From the NCBI GenBank assembly GCA_021325515.1, contig JAJPHC010000033.1, positions 1-41,927 of the forward strand: DNA of 41,927 nucleotides, in the 5' to 3' direction. The position numbers and the translations under genes were made by a program. The notes below the pieces were generated by a model, which made no database searches, was not told where the DNA came from, and saw nothing but the letters and a program-made list of their open reading frames with translations. The first letter of the stretch is position 1. Each line of letters opens with the position of its first letter. Positions 26,364 to 34,403 of this stretch are shown piece after piece. This DNA comes from Acidobacteriota bacterium (GTDB taxonomy: Bacteria > Acidobacteriota > Thermoanaerobaculia > Gp7-AA8).

Positions 26364-28132
26364 TTCGTGATCGCATCCAGCATCTGCTTCATCGACTGTT
26401 TGATCATCGCGCCGCGCGCCGGATCGCGCAGCAGCGACCAGAGAAACGATTTCGCCTGCTCCGCCGTGATGTGCGGCGGCAGCGGCGGCACTTCCGGATC
26501 GGTGATGAACTCGAGCAATGTGGGCCGGCTCTCGTTCAGCGCCTGATTCCAGGCGTCGGCAATGCGCTCCGGGTGATCGACGCGAATGCCGCGCAGCCCG
26601 AGCATCTCCGCATACTTCGCATATCCGAACTCGGGCAACTTCTGCGATGCGTCGAACTTCGGATCGCCGGCCATGACGCGCTGCTCCCACGTCACCATGT
26701 TGAGGTCGTCGTTGTGCAGCACGGCGATGATCAGCCGCGGATCGCTCCACTCACGCCAGTACTTCTTGATCGTGATCAGCTCGTTGATGCCGTTCATCTG
26801 CATCGCGCCGTCGCCGACGCACGCGATGGCGACGCGGTCGGGAAACGCGAACTTCGCCGCGATCACGTAGGGAACGCCCGGTCCCATCGTGGCGAGATTG
26901 CCCGACAGCGATCCGAGCATGCCGCGCCGGAACTTGAGGTCGCGCGCATACCAGCTCGCCACCGATCCCGAATCGGCGGAGAGAATGCAGCGGTCGGGCA
27001 GCTTCGGCGACAACTCCCAGAAAACGCGCTGAGGATTGATCGGCTTCGCTTCGTCCATCGCACGCGCTTCGAGCAGCTTCCACCACTCGCGGATCTCGTT
27101 CTCGAGCTTCTCGCGCCAGGAGCGATCCGTCTTGCGCTGCAGCAGCGGAATCAATGCGCGCAGCGTCTCCCGGCTGTCGCCGATGAGATTCACTTCCATC
27201 GGATAGCGGAGCGACAGCATGCGGCCGTCGATGTCGATCTGGACACCGCGCGCTTTGCCCGCTTTCGGCAGGAACTCCGAATAGGGAAAGTTCGAGCCGA
27301 TCATCAGCAGCGCATCGCATTCGTTCATCATCACGTCGCTCGGCTTCGTGCCGAGCAGGCCGATCGAGCCTGTGACGAACGGCAGGTCGTCCGGCACCGC
27401 CGATTTTCCGAGGAGCGCTTTCGCGATGCAGGTGCCGAGGATGCCGGCGACTTCGATGATCTCGTCCGTGGCGCGCATCGCGCCGGCTCCGACGAGCACA
27501 GCGGGCTTCGCGCACGCGTTCAGCAAATCCGCTGCGCGGCGGAGATCCTCATCGCGCGGAATCACGCGCGGCGATGTCCACCCTGTGCCCGAATGGATCG
27601 TCGAATGCGCGCGCGGCGGCTGCGCCATCTCCTCTTCCTGCAGATCGTGCGGAAAGACGATGCAGGTGACCGTTCGCTCCGCCAGCGCGACACGCACGGC
27701 GCGATCGACGAGGTGCCGCACCTGCGCCGGCGCCATGGCCGTGCTCACGAACTCCGACGCCACATCCTTGAAGAGCGACTGGAGATCGACTTCCTGCTGA
27801 TACGCGCCGCCGATCGCAAGACGCGACGACTGCCCGACGATCGCCACGACCGGCTGATGGTCGAGCTTCGCGTCGTACAGACCATTCAGCAGATGAATGG
27901 CGCCGGGCCCGGACGTCGCGAGACAGACGCCGACCTCGCCGGTGTATTTCGCGTGCGCGCACGCCATGAACGCCGCCATCTCCTCGTGGCGGACCTGAAT
28001 GAACTGAAGTCCTTCGACTCGTTCGAAGGCTCCCATGATCCCGTTGATCCCGTCGCCGGGATAGCCGTAGATGCGGCGAACGCCCCACTCCTTCAGGCGC
28101 TCCAGAAGAAACTCACTCGTGCTCTGCCCCAT
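26360..28132 (-). CDS. Thiamine-pyrophosphate enzyme (pyruvate oxidase/acetolactate synthase-like)
   Basis: The 590-residue protein has the three domains of the POX/ALS family. The N-terminal PYR domain has GVRRIYGYPGDGINGIMGAF and the activating Glu in VRHEEMAAFMA, followed by ATSGPGAIHLLNG. A central domain carries PAVLVGAGA. The C-terminal PP domain has the TPP-binding GDGAMQMNGINELITI and ends in HNDDLNMVTWEQ, in place of the common GDG-NN spacing. It probably decarboxylates pyruvate or a related 2-oxoacid. It sits between a sensory-rhodopsin-transducer-like gene (6 bases upstream) and an enolase-superfamily gene (GTGA overlap), an operon whose shared pathway is not obvious. Confidence 0.88.
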   Translation of the reverse strand: MGQSTSEFLLERLKEWGVRRIYGYPGDGINGIMGAFERVEGLQFIQVRHEEMAAFMACAHAKYTGEVGVCLATSGPGAIHLLNGLYDAKLDHQPVVAIVGQSSRLAIGGAYQQEVDLQSLFKDVASEFVSTAMAPAQVRHLVDRAVRVALAERTVTCIVFPHDLQEEEMAQPPRAHSTIHSGTGWTSPRVIPRDEDLRRAADLLNACAKPAVLVGAGAMRATDEIIEVAGILGTCIAKALLGKSAVPDDLPFVTGSIGLLGTKPSDVMMNECDALLMIGSNFPYSEFLPKAGKARGVQIDIDGRMLSLRYPMEVNLIGDSRETLRALIPLLQRKTDRSWREKLENEIREWWKLLEARAMDEAKPINPQRVFWELSPKLPDRCILSADSGSVASWYARDLKFRRGMLGSLSGNLATMGPGVPYVIAAKFAFPDRVAIACVGDGAMQMNGINELITIKKYWREWSDPRLIIAVLHNDDLNMVTWEQRVMAGDPKFDASQKLPEFGYAKYAEMLGLRGIRVDHPERIADAWNQALNESRPTLLEFITDPEVPPLPPHITAEQAKSFLWSLLRDPARGAMIKQSMKQMLDAITK

Positions 28133-28138
28133 GAATCC

Positions 28139-28534
28139 TCACTCCGGGAAGGCGATGGTCGATAGAAGCGCGTTCTCGGACTGCCGTGAGTCGAGACGCG
28201 TGTGTTGAACGACGACAGGAACGTCCGACGTGATGACGGACGCGTAGTCGGTACCGCGCGGGATCGGTTCCGGATCGCGCAGATCGTTGAAGCGAATGTG
28301 TCTCGTTCTCCGCGCGGGCACTGTGATGCGATATGGCCCCGCCGGCTCGCGATCGCTGAAGTAGACGACGATGTCGACGTGCGCATCGAGATCGCCTGCG
28401 TTGAGGATGCAGGCGGTCTCGTGACTGGTCATCTCCGGCGCCGGGTCGTTGCTCGACTCCGGGATGTACCCCTCGGCGATCGCCCAATGGGTACGGCCGA
28501 TGGTTCGATTCGCCGCTGCTTCCGCTGAAGGCAT
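28139..28534 (-). CDS. Sensory-rhodopsin-transducer-like (ASRT family) protein
   Basis: The 131-residue, all-beta protein carries the ASRT-family signature: GRTHWAIAEGYIPE, then VYFSDREPAGPYRITVPARR, then RFNDLRDPEPIPRGTDYAS and VVVQHTRLDSRQSENALLST. The founding member is the soluble transducer of Anabaena sensory rhodopsin. Many homologues occur without any rhodopsin and look like small carbohydrate-binding domains. No rhodopsin gene is in this window. A GGAGGAGCG ribosome site precedes ATG 28534, which fixes the start. It heads the operon with the TPP enzyme and the enolase-superfamily enzyme, suggesting a metabolic rather than a light-sensing role. Confidence 0.85.
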   Translation of the reverse strand: MPSAEAAANRTIGRTHWAIAEGYIPESSNDPAPEMTSHETACILNAGDLDAHVDIVVYFSDREPAGPYRITVPARRTRHIRFNDLRDPEPIPRGTDYASVITSDVPVVVQHTRLDSRQSENALLSTIAFPE

Positions 28535-28621
28535 TCGCTCCTCCAGCGATGGGGAAAGTGCAACAGGCATTCCGGGAAGGGAATTGAGCGGGACTCGCCC
28601 GCTCCGTCCCATAATCCGCTC

Positions 28622-29983
28622 ATGCAATCCAACTTTCTCGCGCGCTTCGGCATGCGCAGCGCAGATTTCTGCGAGCGTTGGTTTCCTGATGCGTTCGTCT
28701 TCGCGCTCGCGGCGATTCTCTTCGTCTTCATCGGCGGACTCTCGAGCGGAGTCGCGCCGGCGACGCTTGCGATCGAGTTCGGCAATGGCTTCTGGTCGCT
28801 CGTCAACTTCACGATGCAGATGGCGCTCGTCATCGTCGGGGGGTTCGTCGTCGCGTCCTCTCCTCCGGTGGCGCGCCTCACGCGAATGCTGGCGTCGATT
28901 CCGAAGACACCGCGCGGCGCGGTCGCGTTCGTCGCCGCATTCGCGATGCTCTCCTCTCTCATTTCGTGGGGACTCTCGCTGATCTTCACCGGACTGCTCG
29001 TGCGGGAAGTCGTTCGCCGCATCGAGCGCGTCGACTATCGCGCCATCGGCGCCGCCGCCTACCTCGGCCTCGGCAGCGTCTGGGCACTCGGCCTCTCTTC
29101 TTCCGCCGCATTGCTGCAGGCGACGAAGACCTCGATCCCTCCGGCCCTCCTGCCGGTCACCGGTGTGATCCCGCTGACGCAGACACTCTTCACGTGGCAG
29201 AACATCGCGATGGCGCTCGTGCTGGTGACGATCTCCGTCGCGATCGCATGGTTCTCGGCCCCCGATGGCGCGGACGCGCGCACCGCGTCGGAGATGGGCG
29301 TCGTCTTCGAGCCGATGGAGCTCGCGACGGTCGAGCAGGCGCAGACACCCGGCGAGCGCTTCGAACGGAGTCCTGTTCTCAGCGTTCTCGTCGCGGCGCT
29401 GATGATCTGGTATCTCGTCTCGACATTCCGCGCGAAGGGAGGTCTCGCCGCACTCGACCTCAACAACTTCAACTTCGCGTTCATCGCCGCCGGCCTGCTG
29501 CTGCACTGGCGGCCGCGCTCGTTTCTCCGCGCGGTTGCGAAGTCCGTCCCGGCCACCGCGGGCGTGCTGATCCAGTTCCCGTTCTACGGCGGAATCTTCG
29601 GCATGATCTCGAAGACGCCGATTGCCGAGCGCCTCGCCGCTCTCTTCGTCGCGATCACGACGAAGTCCACCTTCCCGCTCGTCGTCGCGGCTTACTCCGC
29701 CATCCTCGGCATGTTCGTTCCCTCAGGAGGCGGCAAGTGGGTCGTCGAGGCGCCCTACGTCATGGCTGCAGCGAAAAGTTGGGGTGAGCATCTCGGCTGG
29801 ACCGTGCAGATCTACAACGCGGCCGAGGCGCTGCCGAATCTGATCAACCCGTTCTGGATGCTGCCGCTCATGGGCATTCTCAACGTGCGGGCGCGCGACC
29901 TCGCCGGTTACTCCGTACTCCAACTGATGTTCCACGCACCCGTCGTCTTCCTGCTCTGCTGGCTATTCGCTCAGACGTTTTAG
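28622..29983 (+). CDS. atoE: Short-chain fatty acid transporter (AtoE family)
   Basis: The 453-residue inner-membrane protein has about ten to twelve hydrophobic segments. AtoE-family marks are ERWFPDAFVFALAAILFVF at the start, FGNGFWSLVNFTMQMALVIV, SWGLSLIFTGLLVREV and, near the end, FVPSGGGKWVVEAPYVM and NPFWMLPLMGIL. Relatives import acetoacetate, butyrate and other short-chain fatty acids. It is divergent from the ASRT-TPP operon with an 87-base gap, and overlaps the convergent HEAT-repeat gene by 21 bases. No ato catabolic genes adjoin it. Confidence 0.88.
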   Translation: MQSNFLARFGMRSADFCERWFPDAFVFALAAILFVFIGGLSSGVAPATLAIEFGNGFWSLVNFTMQMALVIVGGFVVASSPPVARLTRMLASIPKTPRGAVAFVAAFAMLSSLISWGLSLIFTGLLVREVVRRIERVDYRAIGAAAYLGLGSVWALGLSSSAALLQATKTSIPPALLPVTGVIPLTQTLFTWQNIAMALVLVTISVAIAWFSAPDGADARTASEMGVVFEPMELATVEQAQTPGERFERSPVLSVLVAALMIWYLVSTFRAKGGLAALDLNNFNFAFIAAGLLLHWRPRSFLRAVAKSVPATAGVLIQFPFYGGIFGMISKTPIAERLAALFVAITTKSTFPLVVAAYSAILGMFVPSGGGKWVVEAPYVMAAAKSWGEHLGWTVQIYNAAEALPNLINPFWMLPLMGILNVRARDLAGYSVLQLMFHAPVVFLLCWLFAQTF

Positions 29984-31177
29984 ACGCTCGTTGATCTGGG
30001 CCCGCATCGCGGGATCCTTCTCCTTCGCGGCGATCGCCTTCAACTCCGCCGTCGCGCCTGTGACGCAGAGCGCGTCGACGACGGCACGCCGGACCGACGC
30101 ATCGACGCCGGCGTCGTAGAACGATGCGATGGTCGCGGAGCTCGCGCCGGAAAATCCGACGTTGCGGATTGCGGTGGCGCGAAGCTCGGGATTCTTCTCG
30201 CTCTTTGCGATCTCCATCAATTTGTCGATGTTTCCGCCGATGAAGAGACCTTCGATGATCCTCTTGCGGATCTCCGTCGCGGTCTCTTTCGCGTAGAGGC
30301 TCGCCAGCTCCGCACGCGCACCGAGTGCGGCGAGGTTGATGACGGCATCGCCACGAAGCTCGACGTCCGGTTCCGTACGCGCGAGGAGGAGCAACTGCTC
30401 GCGATCGCCCGCGGTCATGAACGCTTTCATCACAGCGTGGCGGACGACGACATCTTTCGTCGACGAGTAGACGTCGGCCAGGGCCTTCTTCGATTCATCG
30501 CCGCCGACGAAGGAGAGATAGCGCACCGCACGGCGCTGCAGCTCTGGGCTCTTCGCATCCCTGGCAGCCTTGGCGACGATGGAGATGGCGCGCGGGTCGC
30601 CCGACTGGCTGAAGACGAAGAGCACTTTGTCCTTCACCTTCGTCCCGTCATTGCTGCGGAGAATCTGATCGCCGATTCTCACGGCCTGCTCGGGATCGAC
30701 TTCCATGAGGCCGCTGAGCGCGATGATCTGCGTGGAGGCATCATTCGATGCCGTGTAGGTGTAGGTGTACGAGTGGCCGGCCGCCTGCCGGATCTCGACT
30801 TCGAGCGCCGCGGCGTCTTCCTTCCATTTGCTCTTCGGATACTTCTGTTTCAGCTCTTCGATGGCTGCGAGCGCGTCGCTGCGCAGGCCGCGGCGGTTGC
30901 AGGAGTAGGCGAGCCAGTAGAGCGCCGCGTCGGCGTGCTCGAGTCCGGCGTCGGCCACGCGGCGGTAAAGCGCTGCTGCCGTCTGCCAGTCGTGTTCATC
31001 GACGGCATCGTTCGCGCGCGAGTACAACGACTCTTCGCGCGCAGCTTTTCGTTCATGCGCGCGCTCGGACGCGATGTCGATCTCAGGATCGGTCCACGAC
31101 AACACGTTGCCGAACAGCGGCAGGGCGATGAGAAGCACGGCGGCACTGCGAAACGGGATCATGATGGGGTTCCTCAT
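29963..31177 (-). CDS. Secreted HEAT-repeat protein
   Basis: The product (404 residues from ATG 31177) has a signal peptide (IPFRSAAVLLIALPLFGNVLS) and a TPR-like N-terminal part (about 45-130). A long series of HEAT-type helical repeats of about 30 residues follows (for example SPELQRRAVRYLSFVGGDES and NPELRATAIRNVGFSGASSA). It should bind partners in the periplasm. The ATG overlaps the anti-sigma stop by ATGA, so it is the third gene of the sigma/anti-sigma operon and may be part of the envelope response that the sigma factor controls. An internal ATG at 31162 is an alternative start. Confidence 0.8.
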   Translation of the reverse strand: MRNPIMIPFRSAAVLLIALPLFGNVLSWTDPEIDIASERAHERKAAREESLYSRANDAVDEHDWQTAAALYRRVADAGLEHADAALYWLAYSCNRRGLRSDALAAIEELKQKYPKSKWKEDAAALEVEIRQAAGHSYTYTYTASNDASTQIIALSGLMEVDPEQAVRIGDQILRSNDGTKVKDKVLFVFSQSGDPRAISIVAKAARDAKSPELQRRAVRYLSFVGGDESKKALADVYSSTKDVVVRHAVMKAFMTAGDREQLLLLARTEPDVELRGDAVINLAALGARAELASLYAKETATEIRKRIIEGLFIGGNIDKLMEIAKSEKNPELRATAIRNVGFSGASSATIASFYDAGVDASVRRAVVDALCVTGATAELKAIAAKEKDPAMRAQINERLKRLSE

Positions 31178-31911
31178 AGAGAATGCATTCGATTCGCGGC
31201 GAGCAGATTGTGATTGGGCCGCTCTGTTCGGGAGTTCAGCACACGGAGCTTGAACAGGAGATTGCGCGACTCGATCCGCTTCTGCAGCTCGGCGAGCTCG
31301 CCGGACGAAAGCTTGCCGGCATGCGAAAGCTCGATGAGCACCGGCTCGATGTCGGAGAGCACGCTTGCGATGCGCGCATCGCCGCGCCGCATCGCGGTCT
31401 GCCGGTAGATGCGGTTCGAGGTCACGAGATCTTCCGCGCGTGACTGTTCGCTGCTGACGTCCAGATCCCGCGCCGGGTCCGCATTCGCGATCTCCGTGAG
31501 CACGCGCTCCGCGTCGTCGAGATGATCGCCGACGGCATTCGCGAGAACGTTCGATCCCTGATCGGGTGCGGTTGCGGTTGCGGCCGCGAGGGGCTGCCGG
31601 GTGCCGGCCGGCGCACGCCGGTTTCTCAGCAGCTCGCCGCCGGCGAGCACCATCGCCAGCGCCGCCGCGATCGCGAGCAGCCACCGCCGCGTTTTCCGCT
31701 CGCGCCGCTCCAGGCGCCAGCGCAGGCGATTCCACATCTGCTCCGGATACTCCGCGCCGCGCACGGGCACTTCCGCCGCGTCGACGAGTGCCAGCACTTG
31801 CCGCAACGTCGTCAGCCGCGCGGCGCATTCGGCGCAGGCGTGCAGATGCTCCGCCGCGTCAGCATCGCCATAGTGATGAGCTACGAGCTCTTCGTCGTTC
31901 AGGTGTTGCAT
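31174..31911 (-). CDS. Anti-sigma factor with N-terminal zinc finger
   Basis: The 245-residue protein opens MQHLNDEELVAHHYGDADAA and has the zinc-binding HxxxCxxC motif HLHACAEC at about residues 22-29, typical of zf-HC2 anti-sigma factors. A single membrane helix (LLAIAAALAMVLAGGELL) lies near residues 79-96, and the remaining part is outside the membrane and largely helical. It overlaps the ECF sigma gene by 13 bases, as expected of a cognate pair, and is followed by a HEAT-repeat protein. The inducing signal is unknown. Confidence 0.85.
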   Translation of the reverse strand: MQHLNDEELVAHHYGDADAAEHLHACAECAARLTTLRQVLALVDAAEVPVRGAEYPEQMWNRLRWRLERRERKTRRWLLAIAAALAMVLAGGELLRNRRAPAGTRQPLAAATATAPDQGSNVLANAVGDHLDDAERVLTEIANADPARDLDVSSEQSRAEDLVTSNRIYRQTAMRRGDARIASVLSDIEPVLIELSHAGKLSSGELAELQKRIESRNLLFKLRVLNSRTERPNHNLLAANRMHSL

Positions 31912-32468
31912 TGAGTGGGCCTCACCAGTGGTTCCAGGGAATCGCGCAGCTTTCGGACTGCGCGGAAAATCGTGTGCTTGGCTGCATTGACCTGGATGCC
32001 GAGCGTTTTTCCGATCTCCTCGACCGGCATTCCTTCGAAATGGCGAAGGACGAACGCCGTCCGCTCGTTGTCGCTCAGAAGCTTCATGGCGGCGGTGACC
32101 TGTTGCTGCAACTCGGCGCTCAGGACGACGCGATCGGGCTCCGGTGCGTCCGACGTCGCGTCGATCGAATCGAGACCGTTCGTGTACTGCCGTTCGTGAC
32201 GCTGCCGCGAGCGGAGCAGATCCAGCGAGCAGTTCACCGCGATGCGGTGCAGCCACGTGGAGAAGTTCGCCCGCTCCTCGAATCCATCGATCTGCCGATA
32301 GGCGCGGAGAAATGTCTCCTGCACCACATCGTCTGCATCGTGCTCATTTCCCGTCATGCGCCATGCGACACGGAAGATGGCCCGGCTGTGACGCTCGACG
32401 AGCAGCCGGAAAGCATCGGCGTCGCCGTCCCGCGCGCGGCTGACGGCTGCGACGTCGGTCATCTCCAT
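31899..32468 (-). CDS. ECF RNA polymerase sigma factor
   Basis: The 189-residue protein contains sigma-70 region 2 (DADDVVQETFLRAYRQI, then FSTWLHRIAVNCSLDLLRSR) and region 4 (LSDNERTAFVLRHFEGMPVE, then IGIQVNAAKHTIFRAVRKLR-like recognition sequence), the whole of an RpoE-type ECF factor. The next gene is a zinc-finger anti-sigma factor overlapping by 13 bases. The intergenic gap of 140 bases to the divergent DUF4097-like gene should hold promoters for both, possibly including an autoregulated one, but I could not pick one out. ATG 32462 is an alternative start. Confidence 0.92.
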   Translation of the reverse strand: MEMTDVAAVSRARDGDADAFRLLVERHSRAIFRVAWRMTGNEHDADDVVQETFLRAYRQIDGFEERANFSTWLHRIAVNCSLDLLRSRQRHERQYTNGLDSIDATSDAPEPDRVVLSAELQQQVTAAMKLLSDNERTAFVLRHFEGMPVEEIGKTLGIQVNAAKHTIFRAVRKLRDSLEPLVRPTQCNT

Positions 32469-32608
32469 GTCGTTACCTTAGACTCTTGCGAGCATCTGCG
32501 GTTAGCCAGGAGCCCGGGCGTCTCGCGGGGCACCCCTCCCTGTCGTACACTGGTACCGCACCGAAACCTAACCTTCGCTGCTTCGTAACGTCATTAGACG
32601 GGACAACT

Positions 32609-33451
32609 ATGAGACGTGGTGCGATCGGAATGCTCTTCGCGATCGCGTCCGTGAGCGCGCATGCGGCGCCTCCGGTCGCGACATCGACGACGAGCGCCTC
32701 CGTCACCACCGGCGCGCCGGCTCCTGCGCCCCCCGCGAGCCGTTCGCTCATCGTCACGTCTCAGGATTTCTCCAGCCTGCTCGCCGACGATTGCGATCAC
32801 TTTCACACGCGCAACACGACCTCGTTTCCCGCGGCGTCGCGCTCGCAGGAGCAGCAGGACATTGCGCTGCAGGGCATCGACGTGCTGAAGATTCACAGCA
32901 GCGAACAGGGTGGAATCCTCGTGCGGGGCTGGGACAAGCCGACGGCGCGCCTCACGGTGTGCAAGGAAGCGGTCGGATTCACGCAGCAGCAGACGCAGCG
33001 CACCCTCGGCGCGATCAACATCTCCTCGCGCAACGGTGAGGTCAGCGCGAGCGGCCCATCGATCGACGAGAGCCAGGCCTGGTGGGTACACATGATTCTG
33101 CGCGTGCCGCGCGGCGCGGGGCTCGAGGTCACGTCGGCGAACGGCGGGATCGCGATCCGCAACATGAACGGCCACATCACGGCGCGTGCGAAGAATGGCG
33201 GCATCTCGATCGAGAAGACTTCGGGCCAGATCGACGCGTCGACCATCAACGGTCCGATCTCGCTCAAGCTGGGACAGGATCAGAGCTCCTCGGTCGAAGC
33301 GCGCATCGCGGATGCAGGCGAGATCTTCTGCCGCATCTGCCGCGCCGAAAACTACAGCGCGAATCACAAGCTCGTCCGCATCGGCAGCGCGACACCTTCG
33401 ATCAGGCTGACCACGACCAGCGCGCCGATCGTCATCGATCAAGTACGATGA
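32609..33451 (+). CDS. Secreted DUF4097-like beta-helix protein
   Basis: The 280-residue product has a signal peptide (GAIGMLFAIASVSAHAAPP), a Pro/Ala/Thr-rich linker, and repeated short strands of the DUF4097 kind (EVTSANGGIAIRNMNGHITA, then RAKNGGISIEKTSGQIDAST and NGPISLKLG) that should form a right-handed beta-helix. Two cysteines lie near IFCRICRAE. DUF4097 proteins are often located next to ECF sigma/anti-sigma genes, as here, where the sigma operon is divergent 140 bases away. The frame is open upstream to 32486, but the signal peptide sets the start at 32609. The DedA-rhodanese gene follows after 10 bases. Confidence 0.78.
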   Translation: MRRGAIGMLFAIASVSAHAAPPVATSTTSASVTTGAPAPAPPASRSLIVTSQDFSSLLADDCDHFHTRNTTSFPAASRSQEQQDIALQGIDVLKIHSSEQGGILVRGWDKPTARLTVCKEAVGFTQQQTQRTLGAINISSRNGEVSASGPSIDESQAWWVHMILRVPRGAGLEVTSANGGIAIRNMNGHITARAKNGGISIEKTSGQIDASTINGPISLKLGQDQSSSVEARIADAGEIFCRICRAENYSANHKLVRIGSATPSIRLTTTSAPIVIDQVR

Positions 33452-33461
33452 TCGCCGACGC

Positions 33462-34403
33462 ATGCACCGGCTGATCGAGCTCATTCTTCACTACGGCATT
33501 CCTCTCGTCTTCGCGAATGTCTTTCTCGAGCAGATCGGCGCGCCGATTCCCGCGGTGCCTACGCTCGTCGTCGCCGGTGCGCTCGCGCGCGACGGACGCT
33601 TGTCGTCGACGCACGTCCTCACCGCCGCGCTCATCGCCTCGCTGACGGCCGACTGGATCTGGTTCCTCCTCGGCCGCCGCTACGGATACCGCATCCTTCG
33701 CACGCTCTGCAAAATCTCGCTGTCGCCCGACACCTGCGTGCGCGAGACCGAGGCGAATTTCGAGAAGTGGGGGATGAAGTCGCTGCTGTTTGCGAAGTTC
33801 GTCCCCGGATTCTCGACCGTCGCGCCGCCGCTCGCCGGAGCGACGAAGGCGAGCACGCTCGAGTTTCTCGTCTACGACTCGATCGGCGCGTTTCTGTGGG
33901 CCGGCTCCGCCGTTGCCGCCGGCCGCGCGTTCCATCATCAGATCGGAAGGCTTCTGCAGCGGTTCGAGGATCTCGGCTGGTGGTCGGTTACGATCGTCGT
34001 ATCAATCGCCGCGCTGATCGTGCTCGTCAAGTGGTATCAGCGCCTCCACTTCTACAGACAACTGCGCGTCGCGCGCATCAGCGTGGCCGAGGTGAAGGAC
34101 ATGTTCGACCGCGGAGAGTCGCCGGTCGTGATGGATGTCCGCACGCGCGCAGCGCGCAAGCATGATCTCCGGAGAATTCCCACCGCGATCGTCGCCGCGA
34201 CACCGGAAGAAGTGGCGCAGCAACTCGCGGCGATTCCTGTCGGCTCGCCGATCATCCTCTACTGCACGTGACCCAACGAGGCCTCAGCCGCCCGTGTGGC
34301 GCGCATGCTGATGGATCGGGGATACATGAAGGTGCGGCCGCTCGCCGGCGGATTCGACGCCTGGGTCGACGCCGGATATCCACTCGAGGAGTTGAGCGAA
34401 TGA
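33462..34403 (+). CDS. DedA-rhodanese fusion, candidate selenoprotein (UGA at codon 270)
   Basis: The N-terminal part (residues 1-200) is a DedA/SNARE-associated membrane protein: VFLEQIGAPIPAVPTLVVAG, FLLGRRYGYRIL, and FAKFVPGFSTVAPPLAGAT. It is followed by a transmembrane helix and a C-terminal rhodanese domain (about 208-313). A UGA at 34269-34271 interrupts the frame within YCT-UGA-PNEASAARVARML. In related DedA-rhodanese proteins, as I recall them, this motif reads YCxCPNEA, so UGA occupies the place of the second cysteine. The frame continues to TGA 34401-34403 with PLAGGFDAWVDAGYP, a good rhodanese end, and this stop overlaps the next ATG (ATGA). With selenocysteine the protein is 313 residues, Sec270 next to Cys268. 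A conventional gene call would end at 34271. Alternatives are a disrupted gene or a base error. Confidence 0.8.
34284..34311 (+). promoter_or_regulatory. Candidate bacterial SECIS hairpin
   Basis: Starting 12 bases after the in-frame UGA, TCAGC (34284-34288) pairs with GCTGA (34307-34311). Stacked on it, CGCC (34289-34292) pairs with GGCG (34298-34301), closing a CGTGT loop (34293-34297); a five-base bulge is on the 3' side. Loop distance from the UGA (about 22 bases) and a G in the first two loop positions agree with bacterial SECIS features. GC-rich sequence makes chance hairpins common, so this is weak on its own. Confidence 0.35.

Noticed and set aside
26324-28165. Plus-strand frame of 613 codons opposite the TPP enzyme
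   Set aside because: Arg/His/Asp-rich antisense reading of a well-conserved enzyme gene; no start signal and no family.
29963-31828. Extended start for the HEAT-repeat gene to 31828
   Set aside because: The upstream portion is an Arg/Ala-rich reading of the anti-sigma gene; the signal peptide and ATGA coupling place the start at 31177.
34268-34399. Early start for the methyltransferase inside the rhodanese region
   Set aside because: The added residues do not resemble methyltransferases and the DNA codes better for the end of the rhodanese domain in the upstream frame; ATG 34400 gives the natural ATGA coupling.
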